In this document: positions 21,002 through 38,345 of the stretch, in pieces
Layout of the letters: the number at the start of each line of letters is the position of its first letter
How positions within the stretch are numbered: the first letter of the stretch is position 1
Source of the DNA: Trifolium pratense
Taxonomy: Eukaryota > Streptophyta > Magnoliopsida > Fabales > Fabaceae
Assembly (NCBI RefSeq): GCF_020283565.1
Contig: NC_060060.1
Location: 15,500,001-15,564,000 of the forward strand
Direction of reading: 5' to 3'
Length of the DNA stretch: 64,000 bases
The notes under the pieces: generated by a model
What the model was told of the DNA's origin: nothing
What the model saw: the letters and a program-made list of their open reading frames with translations, nothing else
The model's database searches: none
Program-made: the position numbers and the translations under genes

Positions 21002-22300
21002 AGAGAGGGCATTAAACTATTAATACAGTAGTGCTATATACAGCGAAAATTTTCATCACGACATTTTTCTAAACATGCTATTACATTTTTCTGAACATGC
21101 TATTGGTTGAAATTCAAATAACTATTACTGAATCATGTAGGTTCCACATAATAAAATTCAAAAATTTCAACTGATTAATAAAATAGTGTGTTGGTAAGTG
21201 TTAGATAAGTGTTATAGTGTGTCTTACTATAAGTTCTCACAAGAATAATATGAAATTAAATATTAATACATTTATGTATAGAAAAATTAGTGTTGGATGG
21301 AAAGAATTTACCCGTGTGCAAAATAATATTTTTTGATAGAAATTACTCGCTACTAAACTGCAATAGATACTTTTATAAGTAAAATTGTTATAAAAAAATC
21401 ATTTCATTCATTAAAATAAATAAATATAACATACCCATAATATTACGGAGAAATAAAATATACACAAGTGAAACAAGGTAGTTGAAAAACTCAAATATTG
21501 TAATGGGAGACCCTGTTTCTTGAAACTGCTAGTAATCTATTAAATCCTTGGAGAATATAGTTCTGAATTTTATGAGAATTGTCTAATCTTTATAACCCTA
21601 TCTAAGCCACATTTCTAGTTAATGTGAGACTTATCTTTTTTCCCAATAAATCTATTTAGGGCGTTCCAGAAACTTATCAAGACAAATTATGTATGTCCTT
21701 TTTTATCCAATCCTAATTTTTTATAGGGCCAAAATTTTAAACTTGAACTCATCTTAGACTCAGGTAAATCCAATGATGTACGCGACAATTAAGACCGGGT
21801 TTAAATATGACATGAGCAGGTTGATCCGAAGTAAAACCAAACAAAATTACATTGTTGCAATAAATTTGATCGCGTGACATGAAAAAATGGTGGTCTTTCA
21901 TTGGATGTCACTCAATATCGGTATAAAACTATTTTACACCAGAAGTGTACAACCTCTATACTCTTACATGAGAAAGACTACTCTTACACTCAAAGTCTAC
22001 GTATCATGATTTTATAAATGATAAACCTTGACTGTTTGATTGCATTTATATGGAGTACAATTTTTATTTTTTTTTACTACATGCAATACAATTTGTTTGA
22101 CAAATATATTAACAATTTTTAAAAATTAAAATGTCAATGATTACAGGCGCAAGGTTGGATTATTTGCTTAGATCAAATCAAGGTTGGTATTAATAACCAA
22201 TATTAATGATTGTTTATTCATTATTTGTCCATCTATGTTTGCCTCCGATTCATTGATTTCCTTTTCCAAAGAAACTATCAACTTTTCCACCTGAATAAAA
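21002..22300. other. Intergenic stretch, nothing recognised
   Basis: AT-rich sequence with no credible coding signal, RNA gene or element end on either strand. Confidence 0.4.
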
Positions 22301-22344
22301 GTTCTAACTCAGCATGTTCAGGAATTGATAAAGGCTTAGCATCA

Positions 22345-22991
22345 TCATAGATTTGATGCATTGAACATGACTCTTTTGACAGCAAGCTCTTGTTCCAACT
22401 TGACGGATTTATCTTCCAATCTCTTTTTCTCCTTCAACAGATGATCCACTTTAGCATCTTTGTTTGCTTTAAATATTTTGTCACTCATGGCAGGAGATGC
22501 CCAATTTGTACATATATTTGTGATCATCTAGACGCTTCAACAATTCTTGCATTCCGGTCCTTGAACCCCTAATGGATTGTTTGTACATGTGACGCGCATT
22601 GTTGATTTGCTTCAGACATGTCACGTTTTCTCCACTTCTGTCTTTCAAAATGTTCAAAATATTCCTTGGTGGATCAGATTTCTTGTCAACTCAACAACAA
22701 ATACCTTCTCTTTCGGTTTCAAACGTCTGGCTAGAATATGACCTTCTATCTAAATCGCTATTGGATTTCTCTATTACAACAGTAAATTTTAACTTTTCAG
22801 CTTCACTGCGGACCTAATTAATCGATCCTCATATTTTCTTTTTGCCAAAGTGACTACTTGTATCAACAACTACCACCTTCTATTTGAGCATTTATCGATT
22901 TTGAATCATCGGAGGGTTTACCAATTTCGGGTTTAATAATATCCAGTTTCAATTCATCGGGAGGAGGCGGTGGTTTGGATTCACCACCCAT
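22345..22991 (-). pseudogene. Decayed coiled-coil protein gene
   Basis: The minus strand starts with an apparent protein N-terminus at 22991 (MGGESKPPPPPDELKLDIIK, then PEIGKPSDDSKSINAQIEGG). It then carries coiled-coil-like segments in changing frames (KIFKANKDAKVDHLLKEKKR, LEDKSVKLEQELAVK at 22527-22345). Stops and frame changes separate the parts. I do not recognise the family with certainty; the parent looks like a long plant coiled-coil protein. Confidence 0.5.
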
Positions 22992-23082
22992 AATTGATTA
23001 TTGATCCAAAATCCAACAAAAAAACGCGAATTTTTGTGTGTATATAATACGAGTTTGGGAAATAGATTCTGAAACCCCCGAG

Positions 23083-23675
23083 TAGGGTTGGGAACAGGCC
23101 AGGCCTTGACAGGCCTGAGCCTGGCCTACGATTTTTTTTCAGGCCTGAGCCTGGCCTGTGGCCTATCAAATGTTATTTTTTTTGGCCTGGCCTGAGCCTT
23201 TTAAAAGCCTGGCCTGGCCTTGTAGCCTGTTTAAAAGTCTGTGTTACATTAAAACTTCTCTATATAGTTTTTTTAAATAGGCTAAACATGCCTTAAAAAG
23301 TTCACATTTAAATTTTTATAATTTCTACAACATTAAGAAAAAGCTAATAATATGATTAACACAATAATTAAAAACTAATAAAATAACAAATACAATTACG
23401 AAAAATCGCAATAATTAAAAGCTAATAATATTTATATAAATAATATTTTTTTATAAGATATAAATAATAATATTATATAAATAATTATTATTATAAACAG
23501 GCCGGCCTATCAGGCTTCGTAGGCCTTTTTAGAAGCCTAAGCCTGGCATATTTATGTAAACAGGCCGTTTTCAAAGCCTAAGCCTGACATTTTTAATAAC
23601 CAGGCCAGGCCAGGCCAGGCTTATACAGGCCAGGCCGAAGGCCCCTGTAGGCCGCCTGGCCTATTCCCAACCCTA
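23083..23675. mobile_element. hAT-type non-autonomous element built from GGCCTG repeats
   Basis: Ends TAGGGTTGGGAACAGGCC and GGCCTATTCCCAACCCTA are inverted. CCCCCGAG flanks it on both sides (23075-23082 and 23676-23683), an 8-bp duplication. The subterminal regions are made of repeated AGGCCTGAGCCTGGCC-type words in both orientations around an AT-rich core. It has no coding capacity. Confidence 0.85.
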
Positions 23676-23683
23676 CCCCCGAG

Positions 23684-25560
23684 CGGAAAAAGTTTTTCAA
23701 ACTCATGGATGGTTTAGAACATAGATTCTAAACCTAGATCCCAAGGCAAAAACAAAAACTTGGGAGGTAAAAAATGTTGTTTCGTGATATAAAAAGTGTA
23801 CACATATTAATTGAAATATATTGTGAGGTCGAGACAAAACATAAGCATGTGCAAGACAGAGTTAAGACTACTGAATCAGATGAGATAAAATTTGAAAATG
23901 AGTTTATAAGTGAAAGATATTCTCAACCTTACAAATTTTGTTTTGATTGAGATAAGTTTGATCTAAATTTTAAGATAATATCAGAGTCTATACGAGATCT
24001 ATTGTACTACCTGTTACTCGGCCTTCAATTATCGGATAACTTTAGTCACACCCTATATGTCGATACCTAGACATGAGGAGAATGTATGTTAAGAGGTCCA
24101 CATTTAATAAGTTAAAGCATGGAAATGACCATGTAGGTAAAAGATATCTCTTATTCTACACATTGACTTTGTAAGGGTGTTAAACTCAACCTAAATTCTA
24201 CGAAACTGTGGTTAACATTTGAAGAAAAATTGCATGTTCCCTTTAATGCCTAGCAATGTCCAACTACTCTTCGTCCATCATGATCGGTTATTTTACTTCA
24301 AGGATAAAAAATATAAATAAACTAGTTAGCTGTTCAACCATGAACCAACACTTAAAAAAATGCTCAATATGCCAATGACAAGTAGAAGTCAACAGTCCTC
24401 GTAATCATTCGACTTAGATTGTGGCTTGATCAATGACGATTTGACAAAAGATAGGACAAATTAGTCGAATTTTGAACCACAATGTTTTATCCAAATTGAC
24501 ACAAGTTGTTATCTTAGACATTATAACAAAGACAACAACAGTAAACTATTTCTAAAGACAACAATGTCACTCATCATTGGAATTTCAAACAATTTTTAAG
24601 TATACCACAATCTCTAAAACAACGGGCAAGAATGTCATACTGTAAGTTTCACGCTGCATAAGATTTCATCCATCTATTTAAGATCGGACGATCTAAATTT
24701 AAACGCAATTTAAAATAGCAAAACAATCTCAATTGTTGATTGAAAATCAAATCACCCATATCTATCAACTATAGCATCCTAATGTAACAATAGGAAATCC
24801 AATTCCTAGTTCCTAGAATAACTTGCCACCAAACCTATAAAGATGTGATAGTGTGTGGCTGCAAGCAACACTGTATCATGATTCTACATGAGATCAACTT
24901 TAACCAGACAACAAAAAACCAAACGAGGTAGACCAGGTTGTACAACCTACAATCTGAATCTAGTTAGTTAGGAGACAATACTAGTAAGAAATTACCACTC
25001 GTTATCTACTCTCACACCAACAATTCAAATGTTTCTTTCTTTGTCTTTACCCTTTTTTTCTCTGAAAAGTGAAAAGAATGTTTGTTACACGCATGCACAA
25101 CCGTTCATTATTTTCAAGCACTTGTCTAGTAGTAATAAAGTACTCCTACTGTAAATCACTTCAGTCAAAGATGCTGTATTAAAATCAGCAATTTCCATAA
25201 GGGCTAATTTGACTGACTTTTTCCCCTCCTTTTCCGGAATGGTGTAACTTTAACAAATGTGGAGAAAACAAAAGAATGTCCCATACACAATAGAGGACCT
25301 TTTTTTTTAGTGAAGTATGTTGCCATAATTCCTTAATACCAATACCCCATCCCACACTTTTTGGGAAATCAAATTTCTTGGGAACTACGTGACAAAGATT
25401 AGATTATTCAAAATTGATTTAGCTAACCTGAAATTTGAATAGTCAAATTTCAAATTAATGACCGGGTGCATGATATTATGATGAGTTTGTCAGAATTACG
25501 GTAAGCCACTATTCCAATACCAAACATGCATTGAGATTATTTACTACTATTTTACTACAT
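23684..25560. other. Intergenic stretch
   Basis: No gene seen. The part from about 23920 to 24210 resembles degraded dispersed repeat sequence (ACTTTGTAAGGGTGTTAAAC); similar wording appears in intron 6 of the CCR4 gene. A 19-base GA run at 25793-25811 lies in the 3' flank of the RING gene. Confidence 0.35.
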
Positions 25561-25970
25561 GTAACTGCATTACATCAGTGAATCTAGAGCTATCTTCACT
25601 GTGTGTGCCTATTAGAGAGAAAATATCCTCTTCAGTGGTTTTTCACCGGAGAATGTTCGGTGGTGATCCTAGCCTTTAATTCTGTCTGTGTGACCCACTG
25701 GAGTAATATTTAATCAGTGGCTGAGATTCCACTGCATAAAATTTACACTGCAGAGGATCTCTTCACCCATTAGAGGAAGATTTTTCTTTGGAGAGAGAGA
25801 GAGAGAGAGAGTAATTGGCCAAGTCTAATTCTAACAATGTTTGATATTTATTATTGAGAAATTGGATTAAAGAATCATCGACAACAATGAGAATACAATA
25901 CAAGGTTGAAGCTGCTTCTGATACTTGATAGTTACAAAGTGTATATGCTGCTAATTTACAGCTTGCAACT

Positions 25971-29851
<3,881 letters not shown>

Positions 29852-30484
29852 TTGATTTTTTTTTTAGAAATTGTTGAAAATGAATGGTTTTTGAATGACC
29901 CAATTGGCCAAAGAACAAAACCCAGAAATCAAAATGTGTTCTTTTGGAGATCCAATTAGTTTCAGATCTGTAGCGGTGAGAAAGTAAAGTAGCATTTTTG
30001 TGTGGTGTTTTGGTGCATTTTTTGAGTTGATTGATTATTGATTAATAAAGGAGAAGTGTTTGTGACTTATGTGAGTAATGACTTATGAGGTGTTGAATGA
30101 AGAGTGCAAGTAATAAAAGAATTTGTATTGTAGTAAAGAGACAATACTTAGGAGCGTGTGAGAGGGTAAAAGAGACAATAATGTTCTTTTGTAAGAGGGG
30201 GAAAATGTGTGAGGATGAGAAATGAAAAGGGGAAAAAGGAAAGAAAATAAAAGATATGGTGGAGAATATGGAAGGAAAATAGGAGGGTTGGAAATATGTT
30301 AAGCCGGATGGATTAGGTTTTGTCAAATCTAAGTTTAATTTGTTAAAAAATTGAAAGTCTGAGTCTGACATGTGACCTGTTATAGATTTATTTTTTAGGT
30401 TTGAGTCTGACCTTTTGAAAGTCTGATAAGGTTTATTAGCTTGTTTAAAAGACTATTTTACATGAATATATTTAAATATACTAA

Positions 30485-30610
30485 TCTATATATATAAATC
30501 CTAGATAGTTATGGAATTGCCTATCTAAACCTTAATCCACAAACCAATGAAAACATTTCATTTAGCTACATCATCCACTTACATTCATTTAATGTGGGGT
30601 ACTAATTGTA

Positions 30611-30649
<39 letters not shown>

Positions 30650-31120
30650 TTGGGTTATTGTTCATTTTAATTTTTTGTGTTCATTTTATTATTTTGTGTA
30701 TTTTATTAGTTTTTTTTTCAAAATAGTTAATGTTTTTGTTAATAATCTTTTGTCCAATCTTTATAAATATAAGGAGTTGGTCGATTGTCAGGACTACTTT
30801 TTTAATGTTAGTAAAAAAAATTAGATAAAATAAAATTTACTAATGATTGTTATGCTCTGTATGATTTTTATCATATTCGATATTTGAGTATGAGTTAAGT
30901 TGGTTTATCTTTGCTCCAATAAATTTCAAATTAATATAAATGTCAAATTCGATAATGCAATAATTTTTTGGTAAGGGATAATGAAGACTCCAATAAGTTT
31001 CAAATAATATCTTTGCTCCTATTGTTTCAATTTTAAATTTACTACTTATACAAATAATTTTTTGACGTTATAGTATAAAATAACGCATAAGACCCGTGCA
31101 TCGCACCGGTAAGTGTCTAG
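30485..31120 (+). mobile_element. Non-autonomous Helitron
   Basis: It starts TCTATATATATAAATCC and ends CTAG, inserted between A (30484) and T (31121), the Helitron signature. An imperfect hairpin, ACCCGTGC-ATC-GCACCGGT, lies at 31092-31110, about ten bases before the end. There is no open frame for Rep/helicase. An (ATT)n run lies at 30610-30650. Confidence 0.8.
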
Positions 31121-31150
31121 TAAATATAAATTACATGTTATAAATTCTAA

Positions 31151-31151
<1 letters not shown>

Positions 31152-31220
<69 letters not shown>
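31152..31220. repeat. (TA)n microsatellite
   Basis: About 34 uninterrupted TA units lie some 30 bases after the Helitron end. Confidence 0.95.
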
Positions 31221-31223
<3 letters not shown>

Positions 31224-31787
31224 TTTATGCACCAGAATTAATAGAGAAGATCCTTTGAGACGTCTTTTGAACAAGATTAATCTTTAAGTTTACATCAACT
31301 AATATTTTACAAATGGGATTGGTCATTCTCCCGTATGGAAAATTTCAGGTTCTTTTCATGAAGAATATGTCATCAACTCTATCAACAACTTGTTAGTTAA
31401 TCTGAATGTGTATAGAATACTTGATTTTAACATATGAAATTAGGTGAAGAACATGAATTTATTATTAATAACAAAAAGAGTTCAACGAGAAGTTTTATAT
31501 AAAAAGGTTTATTAGAAATTGTGCATAAGAAAGGGCAAACAAAAAATCTTTTGAGATGCTAAACATGAATCTAATTCAAAGGAGCATAGCTCATACACAT
31601 TTTCATTTAATTCAACCTATGTTTGATGTTTCATGTTTGGCTACCAAGTGCCAACTAATCCGGATCCGTAGGCCCGGATAATGTCACAAAGTCACAAGAA
31701 CAACATTACCTGATTTCAAGATGTTTAGAGTTAGTATTGAAAATATGTATATGATGATCTTTTAAAAAGAGATGTTAAGTTATTACG

Positions 31788-31921
31788 TAATCCCTTCGTG
31801 ACAATATATAAGCAAAAATCATATTTTTAGGTTCATTGCATATTTAATAGACCAGATACATTATATATACAATGAACCTAAAAAATTAATTTTTGCTTAC
31901 ATATTGTCATGGAGGGTGTAC
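31788..31921. mobile_element. Stowaway-like MITE
   Basis: Diverged inverted ends, ATCCCTTCGTGACAATATAT and ATATTGTCATGGAGGGTGT, flank a hairpin interior (TTTTTAGGTTCATTG and CAATGAACCTAAAAAA). It resembles the CTCCCTCCGTCCC group seen at 50039-50159. Confidence 0.6.
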
Positions 31922-32540
31922 TAGTAAGAAAACGTTAATATAATCATAATCCAATTTGAAATGATACTAATCTTTTATGTTGTTGTAAAAAGACCCAACA
32001 ATGACAGTTAAACAATAGTGCAAAAAAGAGTAAAAAGATACTCCATCAAAGCTTAGGATATTAAAAGTGGATATATTATGCATTATGCATGGCCATTGCA
32101 CATTTGCACGCTTAGGGACAACATGAATAGTTTTTGGTGTTCAAAGTTCAAACATTAGGCAGTGTGTCAAAATCAATGATGTATCTATAATAGGCTTTAT
32201 TGTGTAGTGTGAAACATTGGTAACGTCTAGATTATTAGTCTTCTTGTATGGGGATGGGAGAAGGAAATCACTCGAGGAACTCAAAATGTGCTCATATTTT
32301 AAAATTTGAAAATTCTGTTGGATCTTGTTTGCTCGAGTAATGTAATGAGGATTAGGTGTCATGATAATTGAGCCACTTAAAAGAAATACTAACCCAAGTT
32401 TGTCAGATATACTGTTTCGGAAGGGTAAAATATCGTTTTTTTCCGCATCCAAAGACAACCATGTGTTTTTTCCGTCTAAAACCGTGCATTTGAATGAACT
32501 CGGCTTGAAGAAATCATTGGAAAGATAAAAATAGTTCGAA
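31922..32540. other. Intergenic, nothing recognised
   Basis: A 105-codon minus-strand frame at 32141-32458 has no family resemblance and no clear gene signals. Confidence 0.35.
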
Positions 32541-32774
32541 TTTTTCTCTTCCTCCCCCCTATCATTCTCTTATCCCTCTGAAATTCTGTTTTTACCCTTG
32601 AAATTAAAGTTCGGAACATAGATTCCGAACTTTTTTTAGTTTTAAAAAAAATCCATAATGGCATGTCCCGTTAAAACACACTAAAAAAAGTTCAGAGTCT
32701 ATGTTTTTGGACTTTATTGCCAGGGGCAAAAACAGAATTTCAGGGGATAAGATAATGATGGGAGGAAGAGAAAC
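32541..32774. mobile_element. Foldback element
   Basis: Arms TCTCTTCCTCCC...CTGAAATTCTGTTTTT and AAAAACAGAATTTCAG...GGGAGGAAGAGA are inverted, with an inner pair around TTCGGAACATAGATTCCGAA. The layout is like the element at 51984-52282, but the target duplication was not found. Confidence 0.6.
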
Positions 32775-32829
32775 CTTCAAACGGTTCTCTAGTCTCTACT
32801 TCGTGTGAACCTTTCCTTAAAGCCATATA

Positions 32830-33780
32830 ATCGAAGAATTGAACAAACAGGTATTGCTTTTCACACCCCTTTTTTCTAAACACACCAGCTCCTTTACCAT
32901 AATACACCACCTTAGAATAAATTGCATGTTTTTCCTCTATCTAGAATTTAAATTTCACTATTTTGTTTGTTTGTATCTCCTCCTCTAACCTTAGCCGTCA
33001 CCGTTTTTTCTCTTCTTCTTGATCTACTAGAGAGAGGTGATTTAGGGTCAATTTAGGCCTAAAATCACCCCTCCAAATCGTTTTTCTTTCTATTTTAATT
33101 AAATAAGTGTGATTTCCACATATATATTTAGTATTTCTTTTGTTTGTTTTTGTGATTTCATCATCCTTTGTTTTGATTTGTCCGTCTTAGTGCGGAGTAT
33201 TGTTATCCCGTCTTGGTACGGTGTTCATTTGTTTCACGTTGTAATAGGGCAATAGATTTTCTCTGTTCGATTTAGTTCACAGAAACATCCATAGTTTTAA
33301 CTGTTGTATAAGAATTTATTTATACCATTTAGTGAATCTAACAGTCAAAACTATAGGTAGTTTTGTACATTGTAAGTGTCACTATTTAAATGATCACTGT
33401 CCATTGATAAAATAAAAATGATCACTGTCTTGACAGATAAGATACACAAAGAGTAAATGGAAGTAACCACCAGTAGTATATACTACAAAAAGATCTTCAG
33501 ATGCAGCATTCTAAAAGATTCTTCTGCCAAAACTGTTAACTGCCAAACGAACTGATCAGCAGTTACAATACAATAACACTAGATGTCGGGCGAATGTTAA
33601 TTTATATATGTTGAACTAAGAGATGAATATTGAAAGAAAAACAATGGAGTTACATAAGCAGTTTTTTCTTTGCTCTAAATATCATTATATTGCACCTATA
33701 CCAGTAGGATTTGCGAACCTTGTACTAAGCCAATTACTATCAATTTGTTTCATATTATAAACCATTTAAGATTTTGATAT
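32830..33780. other. Intergenic, nothing recognised
   Basis: T-rich non-coding sequence. No open frame, RNA gene or element ends were supported. Confidence 0.35.
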
Positions 33781-33869
33781 GTGAATTTGGGAAATTGCAG
33801 CTAAAAATCTTACACTGATTGTACCTAACAAAGTAACAATGAAGCTTTCTGTCTGTGGAGTATATGCAA

Positions 33870-34480
33870 GTCTATATGAAGTATGAAGTGATTTGAGTTA
33901 TTGGGATTGGCTTGCTTTCCTTCTTCCTCAGCATTGTCAGCATCCCTTTGATATATCCATTATTTCTAAAACAACAAAGAAAGATCCAAAAGAGCAATAT
34001 TAGTTCTTCTAACAAGTCAACGTGAAATTTACCAGACATCATTTAAAAAGTTTCAAGAAGAAATAGGTCAACTTCCTCTCCCACTGATAGTACTAGAAAG
34101 AAGTTTTAAAAGAAATCACAGAAAACCTTTATAACCTCAAAGAAATCAGGTTAAACACGTTCCAACAATTTATTTTAAAAATAATCATAAAAAAGAATTT
34201 GTTTGACAAAACAAACAATAAAAACAAAGTTCATATCAATCATAACTCAGAAATCATACTTGTAAGGCGAAATGGTCCGGTTGGGTCAAAATCAGCAAAT
34301 ATAAGCTTTTACAGGATGATCTACAAGATGCAAGAACCATATGAAAGTCAGTCATTTGCAGCATTTACAAACTAAACATATAAGTTAACAGCTTTTACAT
34401 TGATATGCTTACCAGAATAACCAACGTTTGTAAAAGCCAACCAGTTCTGATGCACAAAAGCTCAATCCATTGTGCCTGAT
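33870..34480 (-). other. Possible non-coding or decayed spliced transcript
   Basis: Three consecutive minus-strand segments have good splice borders: CCTTATCAG/...TTCTG/GTAAGC (about 34478-34415), CTTGTAG/...ACAA/GTATG (about 34323-34262) and TTTTAG/AAATAATGG (from about 33968). Joined, they show no long frame, so this may be a long non-coding RNA or the tail of a broken gene. Confidence 0.25.
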
Positions 34481-35339
34481 AAGGAATTAAAAATTAAAAA
34501 TGAGAAATGGTTCAAGAACAAGATCATAATTCACTGTTATTGAGTAAATATAATGTAGTGGAAAAATAAATAAGTTCCATCAACAAGATCATAATTAAAA
34601 TTAAGAAAATTTTGTTTCATTATCAATCACAATTGAAACCCACATCCACATCATATATATCTGATACTAATTATGATTCAAAGTTCATGAAGACTTGTTG
34701 CATGGCTTTAATTTTTAAAATTCAGACACATTATACGACATGTTTGTACTTAGGTTCCGCCGGCGAAAGTGAACGAAATAGTGATAGACAGAAACAATTT
34801 TTTATTTTTTTTGGCAAAATCAAAAGGAATATTATTTAACATATAAGACTCACAAGCACAAGACATGCTAAGTGAAAAAATATTACACCCAAAATAAGAA
34901 CAAGAACAGTACGTCTCGCCTGAACAATTCTCTTACTTCTAACACCAAGAAATAGTGACAGTAAAACAATGGTTTTCTCAGAGACAATTAAAACAGACCC
35001 TTAATTCCCCTGGCCTCCTCCATTGCCTAATACTTAAGCAAAAATTCAGCATAATATTTGACAGAAAAAAAAAATGTTTCACTAGTTCCTCTACTATTCC
35101 CACAATTTATGTTCTTCCTCATCCTTTACTATCCCATCACATAGTTCATACCAACAGAATACAACAACTGCACACACATCAAATGGAATCCATTACCAAT
35201 GCATCAATACACCACTTTAGCCATACCTCACCTTCCTTAATCAGTACAACATCTATTTTGCTTCTAAAAAATTATAGACTACGCCTAGATTCCTTGGATG
35301 CAGCCACCATTGAGAGATAACTATAGGTTATTTGCTTTA

Positions 35340-37960
35340 ATTTTCAGCCAGTTCCTTGGGACATTTTTTACTTCTTCCACTAATTTGTCCACATTCACTT
35401 CATTGTTGTGAAAAACTTCTCCATTTCTCGCCTTCCAAATTACACAAATACAAACAAACCATACCACTTGGCTAATTGAACTAGTGATTTAAAATTGTGA
35501 CATTTAAGAAGTATTTAAGTTAGTTTAGAATAGTAGGCGAGTATATAGAAGTATTTAAGTTAGCTATATTCAAACATTTTTCCTCGACCGATCAATCCAG
35601 CAAATTGATTAAAATGATCACCCCCTTCATTATGCAAAAATGAGCTAACACCAATCCACTACCATACACTGGCAAACACCTGACACTCAAAGAATAGATG
35701 AGACACCGGTTCCTCTCCATTACAACCTTCAACTCAATGAGTCAAATTTTGACTAAGTACCCCTCTCTTACTTAAATTGTCCTTTGTAGCAACTTTGCTT
35801 TGAAGTATTCTCCAAATAAGCAATGAAACTTTGGAAGGTATGTACTTATGCCAAACTCATGCATAAGTTGGCCATATTTATTATTCCTGACAATAACCAT
35901 CTTATAAGCATTTCTTACCGAATAAATTTTTGACATTCCATCTACCCAAGACCACTTATTTTCCTCTTTCACCTTTAACTCCACCTTTTCTGTTACCTCC
36001 TTCAATTCATTCAATGAAACCAATTCCTGTTGAGCCAGCTCTCTACTACTCCACCTCAAACCCTCCAGTCCACCACTATATTTACTTCCCCTGCCTTGCT
36101 CAATTTATCAAGTAACACACAAAAATGTTGACTAAAACAATTTTTCAGAATCCCCCCTCACTCCAATAGTCATTCCAAAAGGTAGTCTCCATACCATTAC
36201 CAATCTCCTGTCTAAATCTAGATGAAAACCATTGATTTTGGAAATCCTGCACCCCTTTGTCCACCTGATTAGCATCTTTCCCCCCATGAACTTCCTCTAA
36301 TGTCTTCGATGATTATATCTTCACTTACACCATATTTATTAGCTAACACTGTACCAAAGCCCCTCACTCCCAGATATTTTTTTTCATTTACATTTTCCTA
36401 TTAGTGTTAGATTGAATGTCCTTCTAGTTCTAAGTGCTCCCTCTTATTTTGTCAGACAAACCTTATCTCATTTGACCTAATATATTTTCCTAGCTTCCTC
36501 ACTCCCCCCCATATAAACTGTTTAAAGAGAGATTCAAGATTATAGATAATACCTGACGGAGCCTTGAAGAGAGGAAGTAGACTAGCAGCCCCGACAAGAG
36601 TGATTTGATGATTACAGCACGACCTCCAATGGAAAGGTGTTTATTCTTCCAACCTGACAACCTATCTCTCACGGCATCTAACACGGTTTGCCACATTGAA
36701 CTTTTTCTTGGATTTTCCCCAATTGGCAATCCAAGATATGTAAAAGGAAGACTACCTATTTTGCAATGTAGCCTCGAAGCTGCCTCTTCAAGCCAGGTAG
36801 GAGATATATTTATCCCAACCAGTGGACTTTTGTATAAATAGCATCTCACACCTGCCATCAACTCGAATAGATAAATGATTGATTTTATGGCAAAAATATT
36901 CGACTCACTCTTATCACCAATAATCAAAATGTCATCTGCGTATTGTAAGTGAGAAATTTGCTCATCATTCCCTTCAAATCTGAAACCTGAGAACTGTCCC
37001 AACTCCACAATCTTTCTCATCATCAAATTAAAAGATTCTATTGCTATGAGGAAAAGAAATGGTGATAATGGATCCTCTTGTCTTAGCCCACAACCCATTT
37101 CAAATTCTTCTATGGGACTACCATTCACTAGGGCCGAGATTGAGGCAGCCTTTAGACATTCTGAGATCCATTCCCTCCATCTAACATCAAATCCCATTTT
37201 CTCCATGACATAATCTAGATACTTCCAATCAATTGAATAGTAAGCCTTTACGTAATTCAATTTAAACATAATTACCTCTTTTTTCTTCCTTTTCGCCTCA
37301 TCCACTACCTCATTTGCAATACGAACTCCATCCATGATTTCTCTCCCACCTACAAAGATAGACTGAGGTTTCGATATAACCAAGCCAATAACACGCTCCA
37401 ACCTATTTGCCAAAACTTTCGATATCACCTTATATGCATCCAACTAACGAAACACGTCTAAAATCCGACACTCCCACCGGATTATACTTCTTTGGAACAA
37501 GCACTACAAACGAACAATTCACACCTTTAACCAGTCGTCCATTAGTATGAAACTCCGTCATTACTCTCAAGAAATCTACCTTAATATCCTCCCAAAACTC
37601 CTTCACAAACTCGAAATTAACTCCATCTGGACCCGGATTCTCTAAACTCTCACAATCCCAGACCGCATTTCTTACCTCCTCTTCCGAGAAAACGTCTATC
37701 AACGCCGCATTAACCTCCGCTTCAATTCGTTTAAAATTGAAGCGCTCAGGTACAGGTCTATTTCCTCTTTTAGCATGAAATTGGGTTTTGAAGTGTTCAA
37801 ATATTGCATCTATTCCTGCTACTCTGTTACTGTTCATTTCTAGGTATAACATTTCATTTTCTTTACTACTTCTATTAATGCTTCCATGGAAGCACGTACC
37901 TTCCCTCAGCCATGTTGATCTGGATTTCTGCCGATAGCTGAGTTTGCTGAACGAGGTAAA
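35340..37960 (-). mobile_element. LINE (L1-type) reverse transcriptase remnant
   Basis: Minus-strand pieces in order are: entry segment RQKSRSTWLREG, FNFKRIEAEVNAALIDVFSE and NPGPDGVNFEFVKEFW (37969-37430); then, after a frameshift near 37440, reverse transcriptase with ALVNGSPIEEF, GLRQEDPLSPFLFLIAIE, the active-site LQYADD, and FTYLGLPIGENPR (37443-36499); then a zinc-binding tail (WSWVDGMSKIYSVRNAYKMV, EPVSHLFFECQVFASVW) to about 35640, and 3' sequence to about 35340. The endonuclease half is absent, so it is 5'-truncated, and stops plus shifts make it dead. Confidence 0.85.
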
Positions 37961-38170
37961 CGACAACATATGTTATCAACGGAAAATGAAAACTAATTTT
38001 TACGATGAAGCTGAGTTTCGCACTCACTGCCACGGCCGCGGTGGCGAGTAGCGACGGCGAGTAACGACGGTTATCGGAGGAGTTCAAGAGAAGAAGAAGA
38101 ATTATTTTACCGCTCAAGCGTTTGAACTTTGAATAAAACCCTAATTTTGCGATAATGGTATTAATTAGTC
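37961..38170 (-). other. GC-rich leader-like segment
   Basis: On the minus strand this looks like a gene start: TTAGGGTTTTATTC, then a CT-rich stretch, then Ser/Arg/Pro-type codons from ATG 38117. It runs straight into the LINE's truncated end and codes for nothing recognisable. It may be a 5' UTR cut off by the LINE insertion. Confidence 0.25.
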
Positions 38171-38265
38171 AATAAGATAATTGTTTTTAAAGGAAACTAC
38201 ATTAATTAAGATTCTTTCTTGGCTGAAAATTCTATTAACTCAGATGATTGAAGTTCAAATCTCGG

Positions 38266-38345
38266 CCTCTGCATATATAATGTAATGTCCAACTGAGTTA
38301 AGTTGTTCGGATGTTTACTCACAACTTGAGAATTTTTTCAGCTTC
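38266..38345 (+). repeat. SINE-like fragment
   Basis: Shares GTTCAAATCTCGGCCTCTGC, CATATATAATG and CCAACTGAGTTAAG with 38885-38940. The GTTCAAATC block resembles a Pol III box B. Confidence 0.45.
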
